Shown here: positions 1 through 7,225 of the stretch, one piece after another
How the letters are laid out: every line of letters starts with the position of its first letter
Numbering within the stretch: the stretch's first letter is position 1
Source: Rhodovulum sp. PH10
GTDB lineage: Bacteria > Pseudomonadota > Alphaproteobacteria > Rhizobiales > Xanthobacteraceae
Direction of reading: 5' to 3'
Length of the DNA: 43,285 nucleotides
Assembly (NCBI RefSeq): GCF_000293785.1
Contig: NZ_AKZI01000082.1
Coordinates: forward strand, 1-43,285
Notes under the pieces: model-generated
Database searches by the model: none
The model's input: only the letters and a program-made list of their open reading frames with translations
Told to the model about the DNA's origin: nothing
Position numbers and translations under genes: made by a program

Positions 1-306
1 CCCGTCCGCTGGACACCACCTGGACGGCGCCTAACGGTGCCCCTCGGTGGGAAGAACCCGCGTTGCCGTGGTGCCACGGACGACTTGGACGGGTTGGACG
101 CCCGAGGCCCTCTACGGCCGAGCATGTACACCCATCCGCATCGATCAGACTCGCCAGTAGGCGGCGCAGCGACGTAAGCCCACGTAAGCAGGAGAGAGCG
201 AGTCGCAGCGCATGCGGTGGTCCTTGGTCGTAATGGATAACCATTATTACTTGCCCCCAAAGCGCATTTATTAGTCTACCATCGCCGCCTGACGCATTCA
301 ATTTAA
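1..306. other. Left flank without a recognisable gene
   Basis: I see no gene I can name here. Frame 1 of the plus strand is open from the window edge to a TAA near base 172, but the translation resembles no family I know. The trinucleotide context TGGAC recurs several times in the first 110 bases. A short inverted repeat, TAATGG-ATAA-CCATTA, lies at 231-246 in AT-richer DNA and could be an operator or part of an attachment region. If the tRNA fragment that follows is a displaced attachment site, this stretch may be the tail of another element inserted upstream; that is inference. Confidence 0.4.
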
Positions 307-356
307 TTAGACTACGAATCTGGGGGTCAGGAGTTCGATTCTCTTCGGGCGCGCCA
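307..356 (+). other. 3' half of tRNA-Arg(ACG): attachment-site remnant
   Basis: The sequence folds as the 3' part of a tRNA. It has a 5-bp anticodon stem (307-311 with 319-323), a 7-base loop carrying anticodon ACG at 314-316, a variable region, a 5-bp T stem around a TTCGATT loop (329-345), an acceptor 3' strand CGGGCGC (346-352), discriminator G and CCA (354-356). The 5' half (which should begin GCGCCCG) is absent upstream, so this cannot be a functional tRNA gene. Tyrosine integrases commonly use tRNA 3' halves as attachment sites, and an integrase starts 215 bases downstream. The last 14 bases recur at 42893-42906. Displaced attachment site is therefore the best reading. Confidence 0.8.
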
Positions 357-570
357 CCTTACGCTCTTCACCCGCTCCAATCGGTTTTGAATACGGCGTG
401 ACCGGAGTGCCTCCAGCCGGAGGCACAAAAGTTGAAATTACAAAGAATTACAATTGGCTGGCTTCGGGCCGGCGATAGAATCCGGCCGTCCATCGCGGAC
501 CGGAGCGGAACCCTGTCGGCCAAATCGACCAACAAAACGTGCAACAAATCGTCCAACTCGGGAGGCGGTC

Positions 571-1881
571 ATGCCTGACTTCCTCACCCGTCGGAACGGC
601 ACGTGGCATTTCGTCCGCCGGGTCCCCAACGAGTTCCGGGACCTCGACCCGCGCGGCATCGTCAAGCACACCACGAGAATTCGCGTCGCCTCCGACCGCA
701 CCGGTCGCCGAGCGTCGCGCGTCGCCATCCAGCTGAACGAGGCGCTCGAAGCCTACTGGCAGGAACTGGCCGCGCGGCGGTCGCTGCGCAAGAACAACTG
801 CTACGAGGATGCCCGTCGCCGCGCCCGCTCGCTCGGCTTCGACTATGTCGAGAACGCCCAGCTTCTCATGCTGCCCGCCGAGCGACGGCTGGAGCGCCTC
901 GAAGCCCTCGTGCTGAACGGCGTCGCCGACGACGCCGGTGCCCGGGCCGCCCTGCTCGGCACCGAGAAGCGGCCCCCCTTCCTGCTCTCGAAGCTGTTCG
1001 TGGAGTACGAAGCCGCCACCAAGGATGAAACCAGGGACTTCTCCCCGAACCAGCTTCGCGTCTGGCGCAACGGGCGCGAGCGCGCCCTGAAAGAGTTCGT
1101 CAAGCTGATCGGCGACAAGCCGGTGACGGACGTCACCGTCGATGACGGCATCGACTACTGCGAGTGGTGGCGGGACCGCGTGGTCGCGGGGGAGACGAAC
1201 GCCAAGACCGCGAACAAGGCGATCGGACAGCTGAGCCGCATGCTCAAGGAGATGAACATCCGGCGGCGGCTCAATCTGCCGGAGATTTTCAGGGGCCTGC
1301 GCCTCAAGGGCGAGGTGGAGAAGTCCCGCAGCCCCTTCGAAGCGGAATTCATTCAGAACAGGCTTCTGGCTCCCGGCGCCCTCGACGGCCTGAACGAGGA
1401 TGCGCGGCTGGTGCTCTATGTCGTCGCCGATACCGGCCTTCGCCTGTCGGAGGCCGTGAACCTGCGGCGCAATTCAATCCATCTGGACGCGCCGATCCCT
1501 TACGTGGAGGTACTGCCAGATGGAAGGCGGCTGAAGACCGAAGACTCGCGCCGCGAAATCCCGCTGGTCGGAGCGGCGCTCGCCGCACTGAAGCTCCGTC
1601 CTGACGGTTTTCCACGTTATCGGGACAAGGCGTCGTCCCTTTCGGCGGCGGTGAACAAGTTCCTTGGCGAACACGGCCTTCGCCCGACGGAGGACCACAC
1701 GGTCTATTCATTGCGCCACAGCTTCAAGGACCGTCTGGTGGCAGCCGAAGCGCCGGACAGCCTCATCGACAATCTGATGGGCCACCGGACCGGCAAACCC
1801 AAATACGGCAAGGGGCCGCCGCTCGAACTCAAGCTCAAATTCTTGCAGGCGATCGCCTTCACGCCGCCTTCACCGCTGTAG
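571..1881 (+). CDS. Tyrosine-type site-specific integrase of the island
   Basis: A 436-residue tyrosine recombinase that would integrate and excise the element at the neighbouring tRNA-Arg site. The first 25 residues (PDFLTRRNGTWHFVRRVP) match the N-terminal arm seen in DUF6538-type integrases. The catalytic domain shows the first arginine in TGLRLSEA (about residues 286-293), the box-II arginine/histidine in YSLRHSF, the GH in LMGHRTG and the nucleophile tyrosine in PKYGKG. The start at 571 is chosen because a GGGAGG ribosome-binding site lies at 559-564; the frame is open upstream to 454 but that part is unlike protein. A decayed copy of the 3' end of a related integrase lies at 6818-6910. 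Confidence 0.93.
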   Translation: MPDFLTRRNGTWHFVRRVPNEFRDLDPRGIVKHTTRIRVASDRTGRRASRVAIQLNEALEAYWQELAARRSLRKNNCYEDARRRARSLGFDYVENAQLLMLPAERRLERLEALVLNGVADDAGARAALLGTEKRPPFLLSKLFVEYEAATKDETRDFSPNQLRVWRNGRERALKEFVKLIGDKPVTDVTVDDGIDYCEWWRDRVVAGETNAKTANKAIGQLSRMLKEMNIRRRLNLPEIFRGLRLKGEVEKSRSPFEAEFIQNRLLAPGALDGLNEDARLVLYVVADTGLRLSEAVNLRRNSIHLDAPIPYVEVLPDGRRLKTEDSRREIPLVGAALAALKLRPDGFPRYRDKASSLSAAVNKFLGEHGLRPTEDHTVYSLRHSFKDRLVAAEAPDSLIDNLMGHRTGKPKYGKGPPLELKLKFLQAIAFTPPSPL

Positions 1882-2064
1882 GGGGTGCGTGACGCCGCCG
1901 TGCGCATTCACTGACCCCGTGAGCCGCACCCCGATGCCAAACCGCCGGGCCAATTCGGACGTGCGTCTCATCATCGCGCGGCGCGGGTCGAAAGGCAGGC
2001 CCGTGAAGCCCCAACTGGCATAGAACCCGCGGATATTGTCGTCGAGCGGATGCGTACCCTGCGG
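1870..2064 (-). pseudogene. Remnant of a GNAT acetyltransferase (C-terminal part)
   Basis: Read on the minus strand, an open stretch of about 64 codons contains DDNIRGFYASWGF followed by LPFDPRR. This is the C-terminal signature of GNAT acetyltransferases, including TacT-type toxins (usually FYxxxGF, then a DPRRLFL-like strand). No start codon or acetyl-CoA-binding R/Q-x-x-G-x-G/A loop is present, so only a fragment survives. It ends convergent with and overlapping the integrase stop. It may be what is left of a toxin-antitoxin pair; an intact GNAT toxin is present at 18177-18683 but is not closely similar. Confidence 0.6.
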
Positions 2065-2147
2065 TGGTGGCGATACATTGAAGTCATCAAGAAATTTGTT
2101 GATTTTATCATACCCCTATCGAACTTGTGGTTCTCGTCCGATTTTCT

Positions 2148-2374
2148 GTAACCGGCTTGAGCGCCCCACCTCATCGCGGGCGCCGGGGCCGTCGTAGACC
2201 GTCGTATTGGCAGGACCGATGTGAGGTGTCGCGATGGATGATGACAGACATCAAGACAGTCACGAAGGTGAGCGCTACCAGCGAGTCGAGGTGATCACTG
2301 GGCGGCGGCGCCGGCGGACATGGTCGGCGGCGGAGAAGGCCGCGATCGTAGAGGAGAGCATCGTGGATCGCTGA
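2148..2374 (+). mobile_element. Truncated IS66-family element (left end plus orfA start)
   Basis: The stretch begins with GTAACCGGC at 2148, which fits the GTAA-type terminal repeat of IS66 elements. It carries the start of an OrfA-like gene (2234-2374): MDDDRHQDSHEGERYQRVEV, then a basic run and TWSAAEKAAIVEES, the N-terminal DNA-binding motif typical of IS66 OrfA. The frame hits TGA at 2372-2374 after 46 residues, immediately before the stop codon of the convergent NADAR gene. The rest of the element (orfB, transposase, right end) is missing. So the insertion is a dead fragment, cut at the boundary of the toxin-antitoxin module. Confidence 0.7.
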
Positions 2375-3076
2375 TCAGAACGAGAGTTGGCGATCCGACT
2401 CTTTCGCGATCCGGGAGCTTCCTTGCTCCTTCATCATCGTCACGAAAGATTCCGGGGACTTAATCGCGCCCTCAAGTAGACCCTTTTGCATCAGCGCAAT
2501 AAACAATGCGCACGAGCGAGCTTGGCAATTGATGGACTTGCTTGGATTGAATTCAATATCAGTGAATCCGGCGTAGTTTCCTTTTTCCGTAAGCCGATTG
2601 TTTAGCCATTCCCGGTGGGGGTAGATCGCTGTGAGGTAGAGCCAATCATAAAAGACGGTCGCCGGGTGAAGCGGAAACCTGTGACCTTCGTATTCAAACC
2701 GGATTAGTCGGCCCGACTCCTGTAGCCGTGGATCGCGCTTCGCTGTCCTTGGGTCCATCTCGTAGAGATCGGTGTACGGCCCGCCGCGCTCAAACACCTT
2801 GCTTCCCTGAAAGGCGCTCTCAAGCGGGATTTCTCCCTTGCTGATTTGTACTTTTAAGTGGAAGGCGCTCAGATGCTGGCCTGCGACAACATCCGACTTG
2901 GTCGAAACCTCCAGCAATGGCTCGAATCCGCGCTGCGCAGCGGCTTCGTGTAACGCCTTTATGTTCTTCTTCTTCTGAACTGGCGCAAAACCAGAGGCCC
3001 ACGGAATGCTCAGACTAATTTCCTTGACAAAGCCGGGCGCATCCTTTGCGGGAATGAATATCGGTCGTTCCGCCAT
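2375..3076 (-). CDS. NADAR-domain antitoxin partner of DarT
   Basis: A 233-residue protein matching DarT1-associated NADAR antitoxins. NADAR enzymes remove ADP-ribose from modified nucleobases, so the expected role is to reverse the lesion made by the adjacent DarT-like toxin. Visible hallmarks are the C-terminal half FNPSKSINCQARSCALFIAL (about residues 180-199) and a mid-protein FYDWLY segment. The ATG at 3074-3076 overlaps the TGA of the upstream darT-like gene (ATGA), showing translational coupling; an in-frame upstream ATG at 3112 lies inside that gene and is unlikely to be used. The downstream end abuts a truncated IS66 element. The family call is fairly secure; the exact base specificity is inferred. 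Confidence 0.85.
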   Translation of the reverse strand: MAERPIFIPAKDAPGFVKEISLSIPWASGFAPVQKKKNIKALHEAAAQRGFEPLLEVSTKSDVVAGQHLSAFHLKVQISKGEIPLESAFQGSKVFERGGPYTDLYEMDPRTAKRDPRLQESGRLIRFEYEGHRFPLHPATVFYDWLYLTAIYPHREWLNNRLTEKGNYAGFTDIEFNPSKSINCQARSCALFIALMQKGLLEGAIKSPESFVTMMKEQGSSRIAKESDRQLSF

Positions 3077-3585
3077 CAGATGTTCCTTATGTGACTGAGA
3101 GGGATGCAGCACGGCACGAGAACCTCGTATTTCTCTGCCTGTTTCAGCCGCTGTTGAATTTCCGGGTTTGACCAGTCTGTCCGTGTGTACAAGACATGAA
3201 AATCTATAAGCTGAGCCGCCTCCGAAATCGGGACTGATTCAACGCCGGATTTATTTGAGACGTCATTCGTGAAACAAACGCCGTCGAATTGCATGACGGA
3301 CGGATGAATCTCCAAGAAGATCGAATCTACGATCCGTCCTTCTTGTCGTGCCACGAACTCCATCGGATGACTGCTGCGAAAGCAGAGGTGGACGTAGCGG
3401 CCCATCCCCTTCAACTCATCCGCATCACGGCTCCATTGATTTCCACCAGCCGCCGGAATCTCTATTTTTTTCTCGACCAAGTGACTAAGTGGGTGGAGCC
3501 CGCCGTGCTGGCGGATCAGATCGAGGTTGCGGCGATCCGTGAAATGATAGAGGTGCGGAATCTGATCGAGCGTTGTAATGGTCAT
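3076..3585 (-). CDS. DarT-like DNA ADP-ribosyltransferase toxin
   Basis: A 169-residue toxin of the DarT family, which uses NAD+ to ADP-ribosylate bases in single-stranded DNA and thereby blocks replication, including phage replication. The N-terminus IPHLYHFTDRRNLDLIRQHG matches the NAD-binding YHxT/F-D-x-x-N-L start of the family. The C-terminus carries KYEVLVP, where the glutamate corresponds to the catalytic Glu of DarT enzymes. Length is a little short of the roughly 200 residues usual for DarT. The gene overlaps its NADAR partner by ATGA. Its own start overlaps the original stop codon of the resolvase gene upstream, so the two may once have been co-transcribed. Confidence 0.85.
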   Translation of the reverse strand: MTITTLDQIPHLYHFTDRRNLDLIRQHGGLHPLSHLVEKKIEIPAAGGNQWSRDADELKGMGRYVHLCFRSSHPMEFVARQEGRIVDSIFLEIHPSVMQFDGVCFTNDVSNKSGVESVPISEAAQLIDFHVLYTRTDWSNPEIQQRLKQAEKYEVLVPCCIPLSHIRNI

Positions 3586-4131
3586 GAACTCAGCCTCGAA
3601 ATCGTACTGTGCGCCACGTTGTAGGTGCGGGCGATGTCGCGCACTGGCACGCCCGCGGCACGGCGTTCAAGGGCCTCCCGGCACTGATGCGGGGTGAGTG
3701 AGCTTGGGCTTGCGGCCGAGCTTCACGCCGCGCGCCTTGGCCCGCGCGCGGCCCTCGCCCGTGCGGGCGCGGACCAACTCGCGCTCGAACTCGGCGAGGC
3801 CCCCCAGAACCGTGAGCATGAGGCGGCCGTGCGGGGTGGTGGTGTCGGCCCATGTGTCGTGGAGGGACCGGAAGCCCGCGCCGCTCTCGGCAATGGCGGC
3901 GAGGGTGTTGAGAAGGTCGCGGGTCGAGCGGGCGAGGCGGTCGAGCCGCGCGACCACCAGCACGTCGTCGGGGGCGAGGCCGGACAGGGCGCGCCGGAGC
4001 TGCGCCCGGTCAGTCTTGGCCCCGCTTGCCGTCTCGCGGAACACCCTGGCGCACCCGGCGGCGGTCAGCTCCGCCACCTGCGCCTCGACGCTCTGGCCGT
4101 CTGTGGAGACCCGTGCATAGCCGTAAATCAT
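3582..4131 (-). pseudogene. Serine resolvase/invertase, frameshifted near the C-terminus
   Basis: A small serine recombinase of the Tn3-resolvase/Hin type. The N-terminus MIYGYARVSTDGQS contains the nucleophile serine in the ARVST motif, followed by the conserved RLDRLAR helix region and the LAEFERELVRART E-helix. Near the end, TGAG is tandemly duplicated at 3695-3702 (plus strand). This 4-bp repeat shifts the frame, so the present product ends at 3667 with an altered tail. Ignoring the duplication, the other frame continues as LTPHQCREALERRAAGVP then DIARTYNVAHSTISRL, the usual HTH domain, and stops at 3582 overlapping the darT-like start. The catalytic domain survives but the DNA-binding domain is lost. 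Confidence 0.85.
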
Positions 4132-4183
4132 CCCGGCATTATGCACCGGACTTTCGCACCAGAAAAGCGCCCTTCAATCAGCG

Positions 4184-4229
4184 GCTTGGGTGTGGTGCGA
4201 AATTCTTGAATTTCGCACCACACCCAAGC
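4184..4229. repeat. Perfect 46-bp hairpin (21-bp arms, 4-base loop)
   Basis: The left arm GCTTGGGTGTGGTGCGAAATT (4184-4204) is exactly complementary to the right arm at 4209-4229, with a CTTG loop. A shorter copy of the inner arm, TTTCGCACCA, also occurs at 4153-4162. It lies about 50 bases upstream of the resolvase start and 70 bases before the next plus-strand gene. There is no T-run after it, so it is not a standard intrinsic terminator. A resolution/crossover site for the resolvase, or joined ends of a lost element, are both possible. Confidence 0.75.
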
Positions 4230-4301
4230 TTAAACAAGTGGTAGCGCTTGCCCAAGAACGGCCAGTAGGTCAAACATGGCGAGTTGCGCTGGGGGGACAC
4301 A

Positions 4302-4871
4302 ATGCTAGATCAGGTAAGCAAGGAATGGATCACACTAATAGCAGCCGGAATCGCTGCCATATCCGGCTTGGTTGGAGTTTTTCTAAACATAAGAAATGCC
4401 GTTACCTTGCCACAACGGGGAGCGCTCCGGAAAATACTAGAAAATGACATTAATGGAATCTCTTCGTGCATATATCTTATTGTCGCTTATAGCAAAAAGA
4501 TGTCCAACGCAAAAAGCGATGCGGCCTTTAGAAACTTTTTGAAGCTTGCCGAAGAGCAAAGACAGGTCCTAAACAAATTGCGATCCAACGCGAGATACAG
4601 CCTCTGGGGCCTCGACCAAGGATTTCGTGAATTGCGCTCCACCCCGATGTATATCTCTCATTATAAACACTCCCGCTCAGGCAAGGCGGCAAAGAAAATT
4701 ATTTACATAAGCACGCGGTTGAGAGTTTCGCTCGATAGAGCCATTATTGCCGCCTATGTCGCCGGATTGCCTCCCGGTCGATGGTCTCGTTTGCAAGTCT
4801 GGTTTTGGGGATGGCGGTTGCGGACCTACTTTGCCAAAGGCCGTAAGCGCGCAGAGCCTCATAACTCGTGA
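4302..4871 (+). CDS. Membrane-anchored protein of unknown function
   Basis: A 189-residue protein I cannot assign. Residues about 9-31 (WITLIAAGIAAISGLVGVFL) form one hydrophobic segment, likely a membrane anchor. The rest is a mainly helical, basic cytoplasmic region with a K/R-rich C-terminus (TYFAKGRKRAEP). The ATG at 4302 is preferred over an in-frame TTG at 4284 because a GGGGGGAC purine run lies just upstream. Base composition is AT-richer than the neighbouring genes, which suggests separate acquisition. It sits between the toxin module and an unknown gene convergent with it. Confidence 0.65.
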   Translation: MLDQVSKEWITLIAAGIAAISGLVGVFLNIRNAVTLPQRGALRKILENDINGISSCIYLIVAYSKKMSNAKSDAAFRNFLKLAEEQRQVLNKLRSNARYSLWGLDQGFRELRSTPMYISHYKHSRSGKAAKKIIYISTRLRVSLDRAIIAAYVAGLPPGRWSRLQVWFWGWRLRTYFAKGRKRAEPHNS

Positions 4872-4889
4872 ATTTCTACCAAATCGCGA

Positions 4890-5456
4890 TTACGCTACGT
4901 ACTCATCGAGGCCTTGGCCCGCCTCGAGGGTTTCGACGTAGCACTCAAGATTATCCGCGATCTTCTCAAAGACGCGCGGGAAGAAAGGGATGATGTCTGC
5001 AAAAGCCGCAGCTTCGGTAGAAGGCCCTCCGTGGTAATAGCGCAGATGCCGAATAATATCTTCGCGTTCCGATGCATCTATCGCAAGAAATCCATCACGA
5101 ACTTTATGGTCATGAAGATTTGATAAGTGAATGAACGCACAGCCGAATTTGTACACCGACGCCGTCCACCCGTGAAGGTGCTGAGCTAATTCGATCATTT
5201 CACGGTCGGTAACATGACCCTTCCCCGTACTCCGTTTCCAGCGGTGACCGTTGACGGAAGCGGTAATCAATTGCTGCCGATAATCATTATCAGGCTGAGC
5301 AAGAACGTAGATCACCCGAACCATTGAGTCGAGTTCCTGCCTAAGAATAGAAACGAGCTGACTTGGCGCATCGGCACACCCCAAAGCTTCTACGGCTCTT
5401 CGATGCTCCGCAGAACGCTCGCGAACTTGGCGACAGAATATTTCGAGATCGTTCAT
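4890..5456 (-). CDS. Unknown 188-residue helical protein
   Basis: Not recognised. The protein is soluble and helix-rich, with a segment KFGCAFIHLSNLHDHKVRD around residues 103-121 that has spaced histidines after a helical region, loosely like HEPN-type or abortive-infection proteins. No RxxxxH motif is clear enough to claim that family. It converges on the 4302-4871 gene with 18 bases between their stops, a spacing often seen in defence-type cargo. The start at 5456 is the only good ATG; no strong ribosome-binding site is visible. Confidence 0.65.
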   Translation of the reverse strand: MNDLEIFCRQVRERSAEHRRAVEALGCADAPSQLVSILRQELDSMVRVIYVLAQPDNDYRQQLITASVNGHRWKRSTGKGHVTDREMIELAQHLHGWTASVYKFGCAFIHLSNLHDHKVRDGFLAIDASEREDIIRHLRYYHGGPSTEAAAFADIIPFFPRVFEKIADNLECYVETLEAGQGLDEYVA

Positions 5457-5859
5457 GTGTTGGCTCCGCTTGCCCCTCCTTGGTCCATCGCCTGCGCGAG
5501 GGGCGGGGGGGGCGCGAAAATCGCATAAAATTCCATTATGTCAAAATTTTCAAAGTGTTCGTGAAGTCCTCAAGGGCCAAAAGCACGCCCGGCAAGACCT
5601 CTCGCCGCGAATACTTGAATTCTGGGCCGCACCAGGCGGAGACGAATACTTGAACTCGGCCCGCCTAGCGCCGATTACTGTACCACAAGATGGTGATACC
5701 CCCCCACTCAAGCGTCAAGCCCGCAAGGAGAGCCCTGCCCCAAAGGGGGCGCTCGATCACTTTTCCCGCGTTCACGGTTTTGACTCTTCCGGCCTGAATC
5801 CGCTGCCCTGTAGCCTTCGCCAAACCCATGACCCGGCCGCGCTGCCGGAAGGAGGCGAA
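5457..5859. other. Gene-free stretch with a 12-bp direct repeat
   Basis: No gene is visible although a plus-strand frame is open through much of it; its translation looks like noise. The word CGAATACTTGAA occurs at 5608-5619 and again at 5643-5654, 35 bases apart, each followed by a related GC-rich tail (GGGCCGC / CGGCCCGCC). These may be binding sites or debris of a small duplication. A purine-rich GGAAGGAGG at 5847-5854 is the ribosome-binding site of the next gene. Confidence 0.4.
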
Positions 5860-6393
5860 ATGATGGACCTCTCGCGCCGTACCGTGCTGGAAGGATGCGC
5901 AGGTGCCGCCCTTGCGGGGCTGTTTCCCGGGGCTGCAAGCGCAACGCCCCTGCGCGAGATCGAAGAGATTTTCGGGCCGAAGCGCATGGCGAAGGTAGTC
6001 GCCATCTGGAACGGCGAACCGGCCGGCGACCTGCCCTGGAGCCTGGATGAATTCAACACCTCGCACATCCGGCTCGACCGGCTGCTTGATGCGACAGGAC
6101 GGTTCCAGCTCGCACCAGCCTACCGGCGGGGTCTGACGCTGTTCCTGAACGGCGTCCCCGCCGTCGAATTCCTGATGGAAGTCGGTAAGCACCGCTCGGG
6201 CGTCGAACGGTCCACCTTGTGCATGGCGGCGCGCTTCGGGCTGACGCCACAAGGCGCCCGCTTCGCCATGGTTTTCAATACAACCAGAGACTACCGGATC
6301 AGACTGTTCGTAGAGGGAACTTCGGGCGCGACGGGCTGGGAAAAGGGCAGCATCCCCCTGCTGCCTCCGGACCCGATCCTGATGAAGGTCTGA
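5860..6393 (+). CDS. Exported protein of unknown function (Tat-like signal)
   Basis: A 177-residue protein starting MMDLSRRTVLEG, with a twin-arginine motif followed by a hydrophobic stretch (CAGAALAGLFPGAASA), consistent with a Tat signal peptide and a cleavage site near residue 27-29. The mature part has no family I recognise; it shows regular hydrophobic/polar alternation and GLTLFLNG and RIRLFVEG segments that look like beta strands. A GGAAGGAGG ribosome-binding site precedes the ATG, supporting this start over a much longer upstream frame. No obvious operon partner. Confidence 0.7.
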   Translation: MMDLSRRTVLEGCAGAALAGLFPGAASATPLREIEEIFGPKRMAKVVAIWNGEPAGDLPWSLDEFNTSHIRLDRLLDATGRFQLAPAYRRGLTLFLNGVPAVEFLMEVGKHRSGVERSTLCMAARFGLTPQGARFAMVFNTTRDYRIRLFVEGTSGATGWEKGSIPLLPPDPILMKV

Positions 6394-6817
6394 GGTCCTA
6401 TCCTCGCTCGCTTGACCGGTTTCAAGGGGCGGCCCTGCCCCGCGCCTTCGTCGGCGGGCGGGCCGCTGTGGAAGGGCACTGCCCCGCGCGCCGGACGCGC
6501 GGGGAGACGGTTCCCGGCCCTGCCCCGGCTCGGGGCGGCCTCACACGCCTTGAGGCCCTCCAGTGCCGCCCGCTCCTCGCTCCGCAGCGCCTCGACGATG
6601 GCCGTCACCTCCCGCCGGTCGGCGTAGTGCAGGGCCGCCGCGATCTTCGCGGCATAGAGGCTGTGCAGCGCGGCGCGCTGGCGCCCGCGAGAACGGAATG
6701 CAGCCTGACGGAACACGCGGGGCGGATGGTCTGGCCTTTCCAGCCGCCCGGTTATCGGTCCCGTTCCCTCTCGCGGTCCCGGCGCGCCATGTCCGGCGCT
6801 TGGCCGACAGGCCGAGT
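6394..6817. other. Degenerate stretch with a coding-like minus-strand remnant
   Basis: No intact gene. On the minus strand, roughly 6716-6575, the translation reads RQRAALHSLYAAKIAAALHY and continues with EVTAIVEALRSEERAALEGL, which looks like a genuine helical protein tail, but it passes into noise and has no credible start or partner. I could not assign a family; the tail of a relaxase or coiled-coil mobilization protein is one possibility. The stretch ends where a decayed integrase tail begins, so it probably represents an old element junction. Confidence 0.35.
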
Positions 6818-7098
6818 CACCGGACCGGCAAGCCCGAATATGGCAAGGGGCCTTCGCTCGAACCCGGATGATTACAGCCGATCGCCTTCACGCCGCCCTC
6901 GCGGCTGTAGGAGGCCAAAAGACGGCGGGCGCGGTCCTTGACGCTCTCCTTGCGCCGAAGCTCATCAAGCTCGGCCTCGAACTTCTCGTACATGGGGAGG
7001 TGCGCATCGCCATCGAGCTCGATGAAATAGGCAAGCAGGAGCAACGCGCGTTCCATGCGTTCGACGAGAGCGTTCTGCTGCGGTGCATGTGCGGGCAT
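6817..7098 (-). CDS. Small helical protein next to the integrase remnant
   Basis: A 93-residue protein, MPAHAPQQNALVERMERALL onward, rich in charged residues (EKFEAELDELRRKESVKDRA) and probably all helical. I do not recognise the family. The first 70 residues look like real protein. The last 25 are encoded antisense to the decayed integrase tail, so the original C-terminus was probably different or shorter. The ATG at 7096-7098 follows a GAGGACGAG purine-rich stretch. In related elements such small genes often sit convergent with the integrase, which is the geometry seen here. Confidence 0.55.
   Translation of the reverse strand: MPAHAPQQNALVERMERALLLLAYFIELDGDAHLPMYEKFEAELDELRRKESVKDRARRLLASYSREGGVKAIGCNHPGSSEGPLPYSGLPVR
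6818..6910 (+). pseudogene. Decayed 3' end of a second integrase
   Basis: The DNA from CACCGGACCGGCAAGCCC at 6818 to the TAG at 6908-6910 closely matches the last part of the intact integrase (about 1786-1881), including TATGGCAAGGGGCC (around the catalytic tyrosine) and the block GATCGCCTTCACGCCGCC near the stop. A 6-base net loss and base changes create TGA inside it, so it cannot be translated as an integrase. Everything upstream of the last 30 codons is gone. It is evidence for an earlier, related element at or near this place. Confidence 0.75.
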
Positions 7099-7225
7099 GG
7101 CGTTGGTCTCGTCCTCATGCCCTAAATGGATGCCGATGGTGGAACAAGGCGACCAATCCCACCTAGCATCGCCGCGTGCGTCTCCGTGCGGAAGATTCCG
7201 CCGCGTGTGCGGGCCGGTGGCGTGA

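Noticed and set aside
454-570. Upstream extension of the integrase gene
   Set aside because: The added 39 residues are R/P/T-rich and unlike integrase; GGGAGG before 571 marks the start.
3694-4209. Plus-strand frames opposite the resolvase
   Set aside because: They are antisense to the catalytic domain of the serine recombinase and have no family features.
5455-5859. N-terminal extension of the exported-protein gene
   Set aside because: The extra 135 codons look random; a strong GGAAGGAGG and a twin-arginine signal start at 5860.
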